Notes under the pieces: generated by a model | The model's input: only the letters and a program-made list of their open reading frames with translations | Database searches by the model: none | Told to the model about the DNA's origin: nothing | Translations under genes and position numbers: made by a program | Shown here: positions 37,618 through 47,479 of the stretch, one piece after another | How positions within the stretch are numbered: position 1 is the first letter of the stretch | How the letters are laid out: each line of letters opens with the position of its first letter | Assembly: GCA_031286695.1 (NCBI GenBank) | Contig: JAITTY010000006.1 | Location: 434,001-498,000 of the forward strand | DNA from: Sphingobacterium sp. | GTDB taxonomy: Bacteria > Bacteroidota > Bacteroidia > Sphingobacteriales > Sphingobacteriaceae | Length of the DNA stretch: 64,000 bases | Direction: 5' to 3'

Positions 37618-38865
37618 ATGAACATGACCAAATTTACTATACTGGCGCTAGCTGCGCTTTTTATAGGCACTTCAGTCCAATCTTGTAAAAAAAGCAATAC
37701 AACTGACAATCCTGATCCTGAACCCGAAACCGAAAAGACATTTGCTGTAGGTGGGCTTGTGATGGATCCGGAAGGAACTTATCTTTTTCAAAATAGTACG
37801 CTTTCTACAGGCGAAATCACTTTTTTAGGAAAGGGAGCAAATGTAACTAGTCAGGAGCCTGGATTTCTGGCCTTTATGGCGAAAGATGGTTACTATTATT
37901 CCTATAAATCTGCCGAAAATACGTTGACAAAATACAAGTATACCAATCAAAAGTTGGAGACCGTGAAAGTAATTCCTTTTGTTTTGGCGGAAGGCTACCG
38001 CTATAACCATCAGTGGATTGACAACACGAACTTGTTGGTATATGGTTATCAGGGGGCTTATAAAATTCTTAATGTCGAAAGTATGACAGTGACTAAAGAA
38101 GGTAAGTTCGATCTTCCAACAAAAGCTGGGTTAACTGGTCCCATCGTTGGATTTGCTGAAGTTAAAGATGGCAAAATACATGTGGGGTACTGGTATGGTG
38201 ACGAGAAATATCCGGTTGCTGTAAAACCTGGTAAAACCAATTATGCGACAGGCACAGCCTATTTCGCCGTATTTGACTACCCAGCGATGAATAATCCAGT
38301 ATTTAGCGAAGATAATCGCTCGACGAGTCCCGGTAATGATCGAAATGGTGTATTGAAGACGTTCCGATACAATGATGATCTGTACATTCTTACTTCTCCC
38401 TTTGAAATGGTAGCACAAAACTGGGACAAGCCACACGGTATCTATCGCATCAAAAAGGGAACTTCAGTAGTCGATCCAACATACTTCTTCAATCTCTCTG
38501 AAAAATTAAATGGCGACCCGGTATTAGGGGGTGGTTATGCCGGAAATGGAAAACTCTTAATCCGTAGAATACGTATGGATAAAGCGCTGACATGGGGGTC
38601 TTATGGATTTGGTAATGTACAGGAATTTCATGTGCTGGATATGGCTTCAGGCACCTTGAGCAAATTGGATTTGCCTTTGGCAAAAAGCCAGCCTACTGCT
38701 CCGAATATTTTAGCAGATGAGGGGAAAGTTTATTTTCCAGTAAATACAAAGGATATTGACGGCAATTTTTATATCTATAGCTACGATAGCGCAACAGGAA
38801 AGCTGGAAAGAGGAATCAAAGTGAATGACGTGGATGGTGTAAATGGTCTTTTTAGAATTAAATAA
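37618..38865 (+). CDS. XusB-like DUF4374 surface lipoprotein
   Basis: 415 residues with an SPII signal, lipobox SVQSC23, then an acidic linker (DNPDPEPETEK) consistent with surface export. The mature part is a DUF4374 beta-propeller: repeated short blades such as FAVGGLVMDPEGTYLF and GKIHVGYWYGDEKYP, and it ends DGVNGLFRIK. XusB of B. thetaiotaomicron, of the same family and gene order, binds ferric enterobactin at the surface and hands it to XusA. It starts 31 bases after the receptor gene. Confidence 0.88.
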   Translation: MNMTKFTILALAALFIGTSVQSCKKSNTTDNPDPEPETEKTFAVGGLVMDPEGTYLFQNSTLSTGEITFLGKGANVTSQEPGFLAFMAKDGYYYSYKSAENTLTKYKYTNQKLETVKVIPFVLAEGYRYNHQWIDNTNLLVYGYQGAYKILNVESMTVTKEGKFDLPTKAGLTGPIVGFAEVKDGKIHVGYWYGDEKYPVAVKPGKTNYATGTAYFAVFDYPAMNNPVFSEDNRSTSPGNDRNGVLKTFRYNDDLYILTSPFEMVAQNWDKPHGIYRIKKGTSVVDPTYFFNLSEKLNGDPVLGGGYAGNGKLLIRRIRMDKALTWGSYGFGNVQEFHVLDMASGTLSKLDLPLAKSQPTAPNILADEGKVYFPVNTKDIDGNFYIYSYDSATGKLERGIKVNDVDGVNGLFRIK

Positions 38866-38877
38866 ATAAACTATGGT

Positions 38878-38908
38878 CGCTATACTATTCTGAGCGAATC
38901 GTATAGCG
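38878..38908 (+). promoter_or_regulatory. Stem-loop between XusB and XusC genes
   Basis: CGCTATAC (38878-38885) pairs with GTATAGCG (38901-38908), followed by GCTATTTTA. It lies 12 bases after the stop of the lipoprotein gene and may dampen transcription into the membrane-protein gene. Confidence 0.5.
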
Positions 38909-38925
38909 GCTATTTTATAAAACGT

Positions 38926-40077
38926 ATGGCACAATCTAAAAAGTCACTATTCAGAAGAATCAGCAATTGGCTTCATCTCTGGCTGGGACTTATTTCGGGA
39001 ATTGTCGTCTTTGTGGTTTGTTTTACTGCTGCAATATGGACTTTTAGGGATGAAATTGTATTTGTCTTTACGCCGGGACAAAAAGTTGAAAAGATGGACA
39101 AGGAATTTTTGCAGCCGTCTGAATTAAAAAGAGCCGTGGATAAAATCGCGAAAGAGATTTCTCCAAAAGGGCTGGGCAAACTCTATTCTCTGGATTACAG
39201 GGATAAGGATAAAAGTTGTTTACTGAGTTACGGCCCCGATACAGATGGCAATTACCATGACCTGTATCTTAACCCTTACCATGGAGAACTCCTATACCAT
39301 CGGTTAAATGAGGATAAAATAACCAAATTTAATGATTTCCTTCGCGCCGGCCATCGGTTCTTTTGGCTACCTAGACCTTTTGGAAGCTATTTTGTAGGAA
39401 CTAATTGTCTCCTATTCCTTATCACTTTGATTACTGGTTTTATTTGGTGGTATCCCTCTAAATGGACTAAATCGACGAAAGATAAAAGTTTTAAAATTAA
39501 ATGGAACGCGAACTGGAAACGTGTTAATATCGATCTTCACAATGTATTGGGCTTCTATTCCATTATTATTACTATTATTCTAACCATAACTGGAGTTGTA
39601 TTTACTTTTCGATGGTTTGACGATGGTTATCATTGGTTGATTACAGGGGGTAAGACCAGATTGCACCATCCTGAGAAAGGTATTTCTGACACCACATTGC
39701 TCAGTACGCCCTTTCGCTATCCTGACGATGAAATTTGGCGAAGATTTATGCAACATCAAAATGTGCGAATTAATTACCCTAAAGAAGCGAAAGATGTATA
39801 TACCGTTTATCTCAACCCAACGACAGGGCATAATGATCTGACAACCTGGTACGAGTTGGACCAAAACAATCTTGCAGTTGTAGGGGAATCTACATTTGCA
39901 AAAATGTCAATGGGCCAAAAAATTTATCGCGCCAATTTTGATATTCATGTCGGTACTATTGGTGGCATGCCAACGAAATTTTTGGCTTCTTTTGCATCTT
40001 TAGTGGGTGCTTCATTACCCATTACTGGATGTATTATTTGGTATAATCGTAAGTGGGGTAAAAAGCGAAAACGGTGA
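38926..40077 (+). CDS. XusC-like PepSY-associated inner-membrane protein
   Basis: 383 residues with four membrane segments: about 15-38 (LHLWLGLISGIVVFVVCFTA), about 155-175, about 205-228 and about 350-372. Periplasmic PepSY-like regions lie between them (YLNPYHGELLYHRL; YTVYLNPTTGHNDLTTWYEL). Conserved histidines in the first and third segments (HLW; DLHNVLG) resemble the heme-ligating histidines of PepSY reductases. In the Xus system the equivalent protein is thought to act at the inner membrane, possibly reducing or releasing iron. Transcription ends at the hairpin at 40157. Confidence 0.88.
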   Translation: MAQSKKSLFRRISNWLHLWLGLISGIVVFVVCFTAAIWTFRDEIVFVFTPGQKVEKMDKEFLQPSELKRAVDKIAKEISPKGLGKLYSLDYRDKDKSCLLSYGPDTDGNYHDLYLNPYHGELLYHRLNEDKITKFNDFLRAGHRFFWLPRPFGSYFVGTNCLLFLITLITGFIWWYPSKWTKSTKDKSFKIKWNANWKRVNIDLHNVLGFYSIIITIILTITGVVFTFRWFDDGYHWLITGGKTRLHHPEKGISDTTLLSTPFRYPDDEIWRRFMQHQNVRINYPKEAKDVYTVYLNPTTGHNDLTTWYELDQNNLAVVGESTFAKMSMGQKIYRANFDIHVGTIGGMPTKFLASFASLVGASLPITGCIIWYNRKWGKKRKR

Positions 40078-40156
40078 CTTTGACGTATTGTTTATTGATT
40101 TTCGTTATTGTATTTTCATAGGTTCTTATGTATAGGTAGCAGCATGTATAATAGCA

Positions 40157-40193
40157 TATGCTTTCGCAAAATTGTAATTTTTGCGAAAGCATA
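40157..40193. terminator. Bidirectional terminator between convergent operons
   Basis: TATGCTTTCGCAAAA (40157-40171) is perfectly inverted at 40179-40193. It separates the plus-strand xusC-like gene from the minus-strand YncE-like gene and carries T-rich flanks in both directions. Confidence 0.75.
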
Positions 40194-40207
40194 ACTAGGC
40201 GTAAAAA

Positions 40208-41257
40208 TTAGATTTTTGTGATTTTTTGAACCGTATCACCATTCTCAAGACCCTCTTCGGCTTTACGCGAGCTTTTATTGGTCACATACACACTGCCATC
40301 TTTTTCATTCAGAACGATTGTATTTGGTAAACCTTTTGTAGCAACACGTTCGATCACTTTATAATCTTTCATATTGACAACAGCCACCTCTTTTTTGTTC
40401 CGATTGGCAACATATACGAGATCATTTTTGCTGTCATATACTAGACCGATAGGAGAGGCATCATAGCCTAGATAGACCTTATTGATGATATTGCCCGTTT
40501 TGCCATCCAATACCGTGATGTTATTGTCATTAGATTGGCTTACAAATAGGCGGTTGTTCGATTTGTCTACCGCGATATTCAAGGGGCAATAAGACCAGGT
40601 TTTCCATTTACCGACAAGTTTATGGTCTTTTGTGTCGTAAACAAGTATGTTTCCTTCCATTGTTTCGCTATCGCTGCTGTAAAGCCTACCACGTTGCTGA
40701 TCTACATTTAGTCCCAAAAGAGAAGTACCTGGCGCCGTAATCGTTTTTTTATAGGTATTGGTACTCCCATCTACCACCCAGATTGATGGATCACCGTGGT
40801 CTGATACATAGACCATATTATTTTTCTCGTCTACGGCAATCTCTCGGATCTTAGACTTCTCTCGGCCACTTGGGATCAGGGTTTGTTTTTTTGTTTTCAG
40901 ATCGATGGCACTGATACTTTGCTGCAGGCTATGTCCCACGTACAAAGTCTGTGTTGTATTGTTGATGGCTATTCCAAATGGCGTATTCTTACCAATGTTG
41001 ATCGAATCGACAACAGCGAGGTCCTGACCGGACAATACATACACATACTGATCGCTTTCGGATTTAAATCCGCCTTTAGGACCAACGACATAAATTTTGT
41101 CATTGGTGGTATTGTAGGCCAATTGATATAGACTGGCATTGACTTTTTGATTAGATGCGATCTTATATGTAGGAGCAGGAGTTTCTTTCCTACCTTGCGC
41201 AAACACACTGCCCGCTGCGAGCAATGAAAACAATAATACGGATGATTTTAATCTCAT
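40208..41257 (-). CDS. YncE-like secreted beta-propeller protein
   Basis: 349 residues with a signal peptide ending SVFAQ. Seven-bladed propeller repeats are visible as YVSDHGDPSIWVVDG, RLFVSQSNDNNITVLDG and LVYVANRNKKEVAVVN. E. coli YncE, a similar-sized periplasmic propeller, is repressed by iron through Fur. The gene is the last in the minus-strand receptor-DUF4374-YncE operon (79-base gap). A paralogue is encoded at 46336 in the divergent operon. A periplasmic role in siderophore handling is inferred from these two placements. Confidence 0.85.
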   Translation of the reverse strand: MRLKSSVLLFSLLAAGSVFAQGRKETPAPTYKIASNQKVNASLYQLAYNTTNDKIYVVGPKGGFKSESDQYVYVLSGQDLAVVDSINIGKNTPFGIAINNTTQTLYVGHSLQQSISAIDLKTKKQTLIPSGREKSKIREIAVDEKNNMVYVSDHGDPSIWVVDGSTNTYKKTITAPGTSLLGLNVDQQRGRLYSSDSETMEGNILVYDTKDHKLVGKWKTWSYCPLNIAVDKSNNRLFVSQSNDNNITVLDGKTGNIINKVYLGYDASPIGLVYDSKNDLVYVANRNKKEVAVVNMKDYKVIERVATKGLPNTIVLNEKDGSVYVTNKSSRKAEEGLENGDTVQKITKI

Positions 41258-41336
41258 ATCGAATAAATTTAGTGGGAGTAGAAGTTTGTTACTCCCACAG
41301 GTGAATTAATATTGGGCTATAAAATATTGTATTGAA

Positions 41337-42602
41337 CTATTTAATGGCAATTTTATGCAGACCTGAGACAGATCCGCCGGCGGTCACATTGAACAATGGG
41401 CTTGCCTGTGTTCCTTTCAGTTCATAATAACCGTTAATGTCTCCTTTTTTCGTTGTCGCGCGAAGCAGTATTTTACCATCGATTTCGATTGCACAAAAGG
41501 CCGCACCGGGATTAGTGACGGGTGGGATGCCGTTGATTTTCGTACGCTGGCGGGTAGCAATATCAATGTTGTAAAATTCCCAGACATCTTCAAAGTTGAT
41601 ATTGCCTGTAGGACCACCTGTCAGTGCGGTATTGGGAATAACAGTAATGATTTTACCATCTTTTGCAAAAACGGAGACAAATTTTCCACCAGGTGTTATA
41701 TCGTCCATATTTAATGACCAGCTTTTGTCAATATCAGTTTCACCGGACTTGATACGGACAATCTTAGATTTTCCACCGGTAGCACTGCGACCTTGCGTTA
41801 CGATGTACAGATCACCGTTGCTGTCAAAATCATACATTGTATTGTCGTTTATATAAGCGATTGACCCTGTATCTTCAATTTTGATCGTCTTTTCATACTT
41901 ACTACTGGCAATATCAATTACTGCAATATAGACATCCGGGAAAAAGTCATCAAAAAAACCTTTTTGAGTACCGTCTGTCTTGGCGTAGGTGACGTTGGCA
42001 TAGAGCTTACCTTGCTTAACAGCCAAGAATTTCTGCCCGATGGACCTGTATTTTATGGCCGGTTCATTTTGACCTCTTTCGTTGATAATGGCACTCAGAT
42101 CAATGTCTCCGGTCCGGCTCATTGTCCCGGGATTGAAAGTTTGTATTTTTAGTGGTGCAGCTGCATCCCAATAAAAGCCCTTATTTTCATCTAAGATTAC
42201 AAAGTTTCCGGTACCATTGGTCGTATTGTCGCCAGCAATAAATTTGCCGTTCGATATTTTACCCGATGCATCCACAGTCAGTTGTTGGATCCCATAGGCA
42301 TTAGACTCCGTATTAAACATTTTTAACAGCCAATTACCGTATGGACGCCAGCCACCAAAGCCAAATCCCTGTAAGCTATTTGATCCATTGTTGATGATAT
42401 TGCCGCTCGGTAATGCATCAAATGCAGTTGCAAACCCGGGTTTGTTAAGCGTGTTTTCGCTCATACTTATCAATACATATTTCGTGGTCTCTGTTGATGG
42501 TGTAGGCTCAGGTACGACGCTGTCTTTATTGCTGCAGCTCGCGGTTATTATTCCGATTGCAGAAAATAATACTAGTTTTTTTACTTGTTTTAATGCATTC
42601 AT
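41337..42602 (-). CDS. XusB-like DUF4374 lipoprotein (second)
   Basis: 421 residues with lipobox ITASC23 and a Pro/Thr-rich linker (PEPTPSTETTK). Blades such as KYVLISMSENTLNKPG, GKLYANVTYAKTD and GDLYIVTQGRSATGG, and the ending GGSVSGLHKIAIK, match the DUF4374 fold of the other two XusB-like proteins in this window. It starts 5 bases after the stop of its receptor gene, a tight pair. It is presumed to capture a ferric siderophore different from, or overlapping with, those of the two related pairs. Confidence 0.86.
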   Translation of the reverse strand: MNALKQVKKLVLFSAIGIITASCSNKDSVVPEPTPSTETTKYVLISMSENTLNKPGFATAFDALPSGNIINNGSNSLQGFGFGGWRPYGNWLLKMFNTESNAYGIQQLTVDASGKISNGKFIAGDNTTNGTGNFVILDENKGFYWDAAAPLKIQTFNPGTMSRTGDIDLSAIINERGQNEPAIKYRSIGQKFLAVKQGKLYANVTYAKTDGTQKGFFDDFFPDVYIAVIDIASSKYEKTIKIEDTGSIAYINDNTMYDFDSNGDLYIVTQGRSATGGKSKIVRIKSGETDIDKSWSLNMDDITPGGKFVSVFAKDGKIITVIPNTALTGGPTGNINFEDVWEFYNIDIATRQRTKINGIPPVTNPGAAFCAIEIDGKILLRATTKKGDINGYYELKGTQASPLFNVTAGGSVSGLHKIAIK

Positions 42603-42607
42603 GATAC

Positions 42608-45001
42608 TTATGGTATTTGATAACTAAGTTTTAAATAAAAGCTTCTGCCGGCACGTTGGATCCGGTAGTAGTCATAAAGATTTTTATTCAGCACATTACG
42701 CACTTCGGCTCCAATCGTAAAACCGCGGTAAGAAGGATTGTAAGTAAACCCACCATTCAACAAATGTTGATTAGGTATGATCAAGTTGGAGTTTATGTTA
42801 GCATTACCTGATAGCCCCAAAAATCCGTTTGGTTCCCATGATTTGGGAATGGTTTCCAGATAAAACTCCCGCATAAAATTGTAGTTGAGAAACAGGTCCA
42901 GTTTGTCTGAACCCCGAAACAAATTTTCATAGCTGCCCTGTAGACCAACATTAGCAAAAAAGTATGGCGTATTGCGTAAGCGCGCATCGTTCATCCATTG
43001 GTCTTTTTCGGATGTAATGCCATAAAGGCGCAGGTTGGTCCAGGTCGCGTTGGTATTAAATCGGTAGTTTTTCCAAAAGCGGTAATTTAAGTCGATGTCG
43101 AAACCATACCCCCTAACATTTTCCTGATTTTTGTATTGCGCATTTGGTGCATCTATGGTCACCAATAAGATCTGATTCTTGGTACGGCGATAAAAGACAT
43201 TCGCTTCGATATCGAGTGAGGAAAATAGCGATTGTTGGTACCCAACATTAAAATTGAGACTTTGCTCAGGTTTTAATTCAAAGTTTGGAACAATAAAAAT
43301 ATTGTTGCCAAAAAGTTCTTCGCGCTCAGGAAGACGATAAGTATATTCGCCCCCTAATCGGAATAGTGATTTGGTGCTCAAACGATAACGTATGGCATCG
43401 GCTAGACTCCAGTAGTTTCCACTGACGGTCCGTTTGTCTTTTTCACCGACGTTAGCCGATAGCCAGGTATTTTGGATGCCCGATGCGTTATAGCTGTAAT
43501 ATTTGGCCATCAACTGGTTTTGGAGCTTTTCATCAAACCAGTAGTTATCAAGACTAAGTCCCAAAACTTGCTTTTTATAAGTTGATTTGAGCTGCAGCAC
43601 ATCGAGTCCTGTTTCTTCCAGTGTGGGGCCATAAGGATCTGCTCCGTGTCGGTTAACTTGCGTAAACACATAGTTCAAGCCTAATTGCGTCTGCGCATTG
43701 ATCCGGTAGGAAAGGTTGCTGCGTGATACAACCTGATGTTCGTTGATATGCGATTGGGATGGTAGTCGAGTTTCACCGATAGTTGTTTTTGGTGTAAAAT
43801 CTCCGTACCAGTCATAGCTACCACGTAGTGTATCGATGCGTTCGGTCTGTAGATTATTGTATGATACAAATTGATCAAAATGGAGTTTGTCATTCAGCAA
43901 GGCTTTCTTATAACGTAAACTCGGTGCCAAGGTATATTGCTTGGAACGGACTGCACCATACGCATCGGTCATCATGGCGGGATGCTGTTGCTCACGGGCG
44001 AGGTCAAAACCGATGAGGCTGATGCGTAACTCGTCTGCCCAGATTCGATTTTGTAACTGAGCGAATATTTCCCCATAAAGATGTTTGCTGCCGTTATGAA
44101 AGAAAGGTAAACGGACCAGCTCAGGATTCTTCGTCATTGGGTCAGGTACCTCTACTGTTGCCTTGTAATTGTTTTTGGCGTAATTATAATACATTTCGCC
44201 ACCAAATAACCAACGATTATCTTTGCTCGACGTGCTACTTTTCACACCAAGCCGATGACTATTGAACGAGCCTATTTCGTAATAGGCATTTGTCTGTGTT
44301 CCATTGGTTTTACGCGGGACGAGATTGATAGCTCCCCCAAGTGCGTCGGAGCCGAGATAAATTGGAAGTATGCCTCTGTAAACTTCGATATGATCAATTG
44401 CTTCAAGGGGCATTGTTGCAATAGAATAGCCATCGCCAAGATAATCCAAAGGGATACCATCTTTAAAATATTTGATCGCTTTCCCCTGAAAGCCGTTTAC
44501 CGAAACATCTGGATTACTGCCTGTGCCACCACTCTGCCGAATACGGATTCCTGGTGCCCGATTCATTAGCTCGGTTAAACTTGTAGCCTGTGTCGAAACG
44601 GCCCTTGCATCAATCAATGTGGTTTTAATGGGTTGTAAGCGTTGAAGCTGGTGTGCACGCCCTTCCACCTGCGCCTCATCAAGCGTAGTAGATGTTTGAA
44701 TTAATAACACCTCAATGGTAATTTGCTGACCATTTTTTCTCTCCAATTGTTTCTCCTGAGTTACATAACCTAATGCAGAGACCTTTAATTGGTATTTTCC
44801 TGAAGGTGATTTGGCAAATGAAAAATAGCCTTGTTGATCACTCTGTGTTTTTAGCTCTCCAAGGCGTATTGTGGCTGAAACCACCGGCTGCTTGTTTGCA
44901 TCATAGATGTGTCCGCTCACTGTACTATGCTCTTGAGCGAATAGGACTGTTGTGTGAAGTGCAAATATGGAAATGCCAGTAAGCAGTGTGGATCTTATCA
45001 T
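42608..45001 (-). CDS. XusA-like TonB-dependent siderophore receptor (second)
   Basis: 797 residues. Signal peptide to about 22 (TTVLFAQ), carboxypeptidase-like domain about 27-105 (VSGHIYDANKQPVVSATIRL), plug from about 115 (IRIRQSGGTGSNPDVSVNGF; KYFKDGIPLDYLG; LGSDALGGAINLV), barrel ending FYLKLSYQIP. It lacks the STN domain, so it does not signal to a FecR. It is divergent from the esterase operon, with a Fur-box candidate 60 bases upstream of its start. Confidence 0.9.
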   Translation of the reverse strand: MIRSTLLTGISIFALHTTVLFAQEHSTVSGHIYDANKQPVVSATIRLGELKTQSDQQGYFSFAKSPSGKYQLKVSALGYVTQEKQLERKNGQQITIEVLLIQTSTTLDEAQVEGRAHQLQRLQPIKTTLIDARAVSTQATSLTELMNRAPGIRIRQSGGTGSNPDVSVNGFQGKAIKYFKDGIPLDYLGDGYSIATMPLEAIDHIEVYRGILPIYLGSDALGGAINLVPRKTNGTQTNAYYEIGSFNSHRLGVKSSTSSKDNRWLFGGEMYYNYAKNNYKATVEVPDPMTKNPELVRLPFFHNGSKHLYGEIFAQLQNRIWADELRISLIGFDLAREQQHPAMMTDAYGAVRSKQYTLAPSLRYKKALLNDKLHFDQFVSYNNLQTERIDTLRGSYDWYGDFTPKTTIGETRLPSQSHINEHQVVSRSNLSYRINAQTQLGLNYVFTQVNRHGADPYGPTLEETGLDVLQLKSTYKKQVLGLSLDNYWFDEKLQNQLMAKYYSYNASGIQNTWLSANVGEKDKRTVSGNYWSLADAIRYRLSTKSLFRLGGEYTYRLPEREELFGNNIFIVPNFELKPEQSLNFNVGYQQSLFSSLDIEANVFYRRTKNQILLVTIDAPNAQYKNQENVRGYGFDIDLNYRFWKNYRFNTNATWTNLRLYGITSEKDQWMNDARLRNTPYFFANVGLQGSYENLFRGSDKLDLFLNYNFMREFYLETIPKSWEPNGFLGLSGNANINSNLIIPNQHLLNGGFTYNPSYRGFTIGAEVRNVLNKNLYDYYRIQRAGRSFYLKLSYQIP

Positions 45002-45061
45002 GTTATTTTAAAAGAATTTCTCGGAATATTTTACATTAACCCTGAATGCAAATATATACTT

Positions 45062-45113
45062 ATTTAGATTCATTAAAAATAATATTTGAATTTTATTTAG
45101 AATATGTCTAAAT
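45062..45113. promoter_or_regulatory. Divergent iron-operon promoter region with two Fur-box candidates
   Basis: ATTTAGA-ATATG-TCTAAAT (45095-45113) is a perfect 7-5-7 palindrome. ATTTAGA-TTCAT-TAAAAAT (45062-45080) is a degenerate copy. On the plus strand a TTTG (45085-45088) and TAAATTGC (45109-45116), 20 bases apart, form a likely promoter for the esterase operon, and the perfect site covers its spacer and -7 element. The second site is placed to cover the divergent receptor promoter. Fur binding is inferred from the pattern and the genes it precedes. Confidence 0.7.
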
Positions 45114-45155
45114 TGCGACAGCTTTTAGGAAGCCTAGTTAGTAAAAGGGAGGTTG

Positions 45156-46307
45156 ATGATGCCGTCTATAAAAGATGAAAAAAAATATGAAGTTACTGTT
45201 GAAGTGCATAACACAAATCCCGATCATATCGGTGCAGAATGCTATTTAACGGGCAATTTTAATGGTTGGGCTATGCCGGGATACAAACTCGGAAATATCC
45301 CCAATGTTGGAGAGAATTTGCATGCAGTCATTGCTGATGTTGCTGCAGGCACGCTGGAGGTTAAACTAAATCGGGGCGACTGGAAGTCCTGCCTTGCTTA
45401 TGGTGATGGTCGTATCGCTGAAGCAGTTTCTATCGAAGTGCCCGAAAAAAAGCACCTGCGTATCCGCGCTAATCACTGGCGTGACGAATTCCCTAAATCA
45501 ACAGCAAGTCCACAGGTACACTTACTTGATCAAGCCTTCTACCTGCCAAATCTTGCCGTCCATAGACGGCTCTGGATCTATATTCCAGAAGGTTATGAAA
45601 ATACCGATAAGATGTATCCGGTCATCTATATGCATGATGGCCAGCAACTGTTTGACGAAGCATTTTCAATAGGTCGTGCAGGACCAGTAGAATGGAAAGT
45701 AGATGAAACGATCGATGCGGCGGAAGTGAAGGCGATCGTGGTGGGGATAGATCATGCGGATTCGTACAATGAGCGACTGGATGAATATTTGGTAAAACCT
45801 TTTGATACCGTGGAAGCTCCTCGGGGATTGTTATACCTTCGGGATATCATCGAAGTCATTAAACCATATATCGATCGGGAATATCGGACCTTGACAGCGG
45901 CAAAGTATACGGCTGTGGCAGGAAGTTCCGCTGGGGGACTTATTACGCTCTATGCCGGTCTTTGTTATCCTGAGATTTTTGGAACTGTAGCCGCTTTTTC
46001 TCCTTCCCTATGGATGGGCAACGATCTAATTGAACGCTACGAGGCCATGCCCACTGATATGAAAGTGCATGTGGCTCAACAGGCTTATTATTTCTATGCC
46101 GGCCGAAGGGAGATACGTCAAGATAAATATTTGGGAAAGGTAGACCTAGCTGCGGATATGGAGAAGTTTGTGGCGTTTTTCGCTAAACAAGGTACTGCAT
46201 TGCTCAAAACTGATATAGATCCACACGGAAAACATGGAGCCCTCTATTGGCAACGTGCTTTTGTTAGGTTTTACGATTGGTGGACAAAGACATATATAGT
46301 TATTTAA
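45156..46307 (+). CDS. Enterochelin-esterase-like siderophore hydrolase
   Basis: 383 residues from ATG 45156; 45159 is equally possible, and a TTG at 45153 is unlikely. An unusually good ribosome-binding sequence, GGGAGG, lies 5 bases upstream. The N-terminal domain (1-110) is a CBM48-like beta-sandwich (CYLTGNFNGW). The C-terminal alpha/beta-hydrolase domain has the nucleophile Ser258 in G256-S-S-A-G260 and a histidine near DPHGKHGALYWQ. No signal peptide is seen, so it acts in the cytoplasm, probably cutting the imported ferric triester siderophore to release iron. It leads the operon with the ABC importer. Confidence 0.87.
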   Translation: MMPSIKDEKKYEVTVEVHNTNPDHIGAECYLTGNFNGWAMPGYKLGNIPNVGENLHAVIADVAAGTLEVKLNRGDWKSCLAYGDGRIAEAVSIEVPEKKHLRIRANHWRDEFPKSTASPQVHLLDQAFYLPNLAVHRRLWIYIPEGYENTDKMYPVIYMHDGQQLFDEAFSIGRAGPVEWKVDETIDAAEVKAIVVGIDHADSYNERLDEYLVKPFDTVEAPRGLLYLRDIIEVIKPYIDREYRTLTAAKYTAVAGSSAGGLITLYAGLCYPEIFGTVAAFSPSLWMGNDLIERYEAMPTDMKVHVAQQAYYFYAGRREIRQDKYLGKVDLAADMEKFVAFFAKQGTALLKTDIDPHGKHGALYWQRAFVRFYDWWTKTYIVI

Positions 46308-46335
46308 TATTTATTCATTTCTAATCTTTTGTTTT

Positions 46336-47385
46336 ATGAACAAAAACAATAATAATCTTAGCCGTAAAATGTTGCGTAGTATGACTTTACTTGGACTATT
46401 TGCTGCGCCTGTGGCTCAAGTTTTGGCACAACAGGTCGACAAATCTGCTCCAGCAGGAACGGGTATTTATGAGGCCGTGATCAGCAATAATGATGGTCAT
46501 ATCTATGTGACAGCTGCAGGATCTCGAAATACACCCGGGGGAGCAATCTACAAGTTAGACCCAACGAGTCTATCCGTCGTCGATAGCATTAGTTTAAAGG
46601 ACAATCCGCCATTTGGTATTGCCATAAACAACAACACCCAGACAGTTTATACGACGAATACGCGTAGTAACTCGGTAAGCGCAGTAGACATCCGCTCCGG
46701 AAAGCTGTTGGCAACCATTACTCATGGCGGCGAAAAGTCTCATACGCGTGAAGTATTGGTTGATGAAAAAAATAACCTGATTTATGTTTCCGATGTGGGC
46801 GATCCGAGCAGTATCTGGGTCATCGACGGTAAAACGAATAAATACCTGCATACCTTAGAAAATATTGGAAAAACTGTTACTGGGATGGTACTCGCGCCCG
46901 GCAATAACAATGTGCTTTACGTAACAGTCATGAGTGACAATACCATTGCCAAGGTAAATACCAAAACACGCAAGGTGGAGAAAACGTTCCCATCTGGTGG
47001 TGAGGCACCCGTAAACATAGTGAGCGACGGAAAGTATCTGTTTGTAGCCAATCAAAAATCGGGAACAATAACTGTATTGGATGATAGCGGTAATTTGATA
47101 CACAGCATCCCGACAGGAGCCGGAGCTATCGGTATTGCATACGATGCTGTAAAAAGTAGAATTTACTCAGCCAATCGCCAGACAGGTACTACGTCTATTA
47201 TCGACGCAAATACTTTTAAGGTGATCGCTGATCTGCCGACGGGCTCCCACCCGAACAACGTAAAAGTTGATTCTAAAACGGGTGTTGCCTATGTAGTCAA
47301 TAAAGCAAAAGGCGGCCGCCCGGTTGAAGGCCAAGCTGTGGTCAAGGATATAAATGGTGATACGGTAACACGTATTGTGGATTAA
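46336..47385 (+). CDS. YncE-like secreted beta-propeller protein (second)
   Basis: 349 residues with a signal peptide (LLGLFAAPVAQVLAQ). The propeller repeats (FGIAINNNTQTVYTTNTRS; YVSDVGDPSSIWVIDG; FVANQKSGTITVLDD) are clearly related to the protein at 40208. It is placed between the esterase (28 bases upstream) and the FecCD permease. A hairpin at 47406 follows. A periplasmic siderophore- or metal-binding helper role is inferred from position, not from any recognised site. Confidence 0.85.
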   Translation: MNKNNNNLSRKMLRSMTLLGLFAAPVAQVLAQQVDKSAPAGTGIYEAVISNNDGHIYVTAAGSRNTPGGAIYKLDPTSLSVVDSISLKDNPPFGIAINNNTQTVYTTNTRSNSVSAVDIRSGKLLATITHGGEKSHTREVLVDEKNNLIYVSDVGDPSSIWVIDGKTNKYLHTLENIGKTVTGMVLAPGNNNVLYVTVMSDNTIAKVNTKTRKVEKTFPSGGEAPVNIVSDGKYLFVANQKSGTITVLDDSGNLIHSIPTGAGAIGIAYDAVKSRIYSANRQTGTTSIIDANTFKVIADLPTGSHPNNVKVDSKTGVAYVVNKAKGGRPVEGQAVVKDINGDTVTRIVD

Positions 47386-47405
47386 TAATAAGGTATTTCC
47401 CTTAC

Positions 47406-47445
47406 AGTCTTTGGGATGATCTCTGAAGAGAAAATCCCGAAGACT
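47406..47445 (+). promoter_or_regulatory. Stem-loop between YncE and FecCD permease genes
   Basis: AGTCTTTGGGAT (47406-47417) pairs with ATCCCGAAGACT (47434-47445) with one G-T pair. The T-run is weak (TTGTTATT). It probably attenuates read-through into the ABC transporter genes. Confidence 0.5.
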
Positions 47446-47479
47446 TTGTTATTAAATGGACTGCGCTGAACGAATAAAA

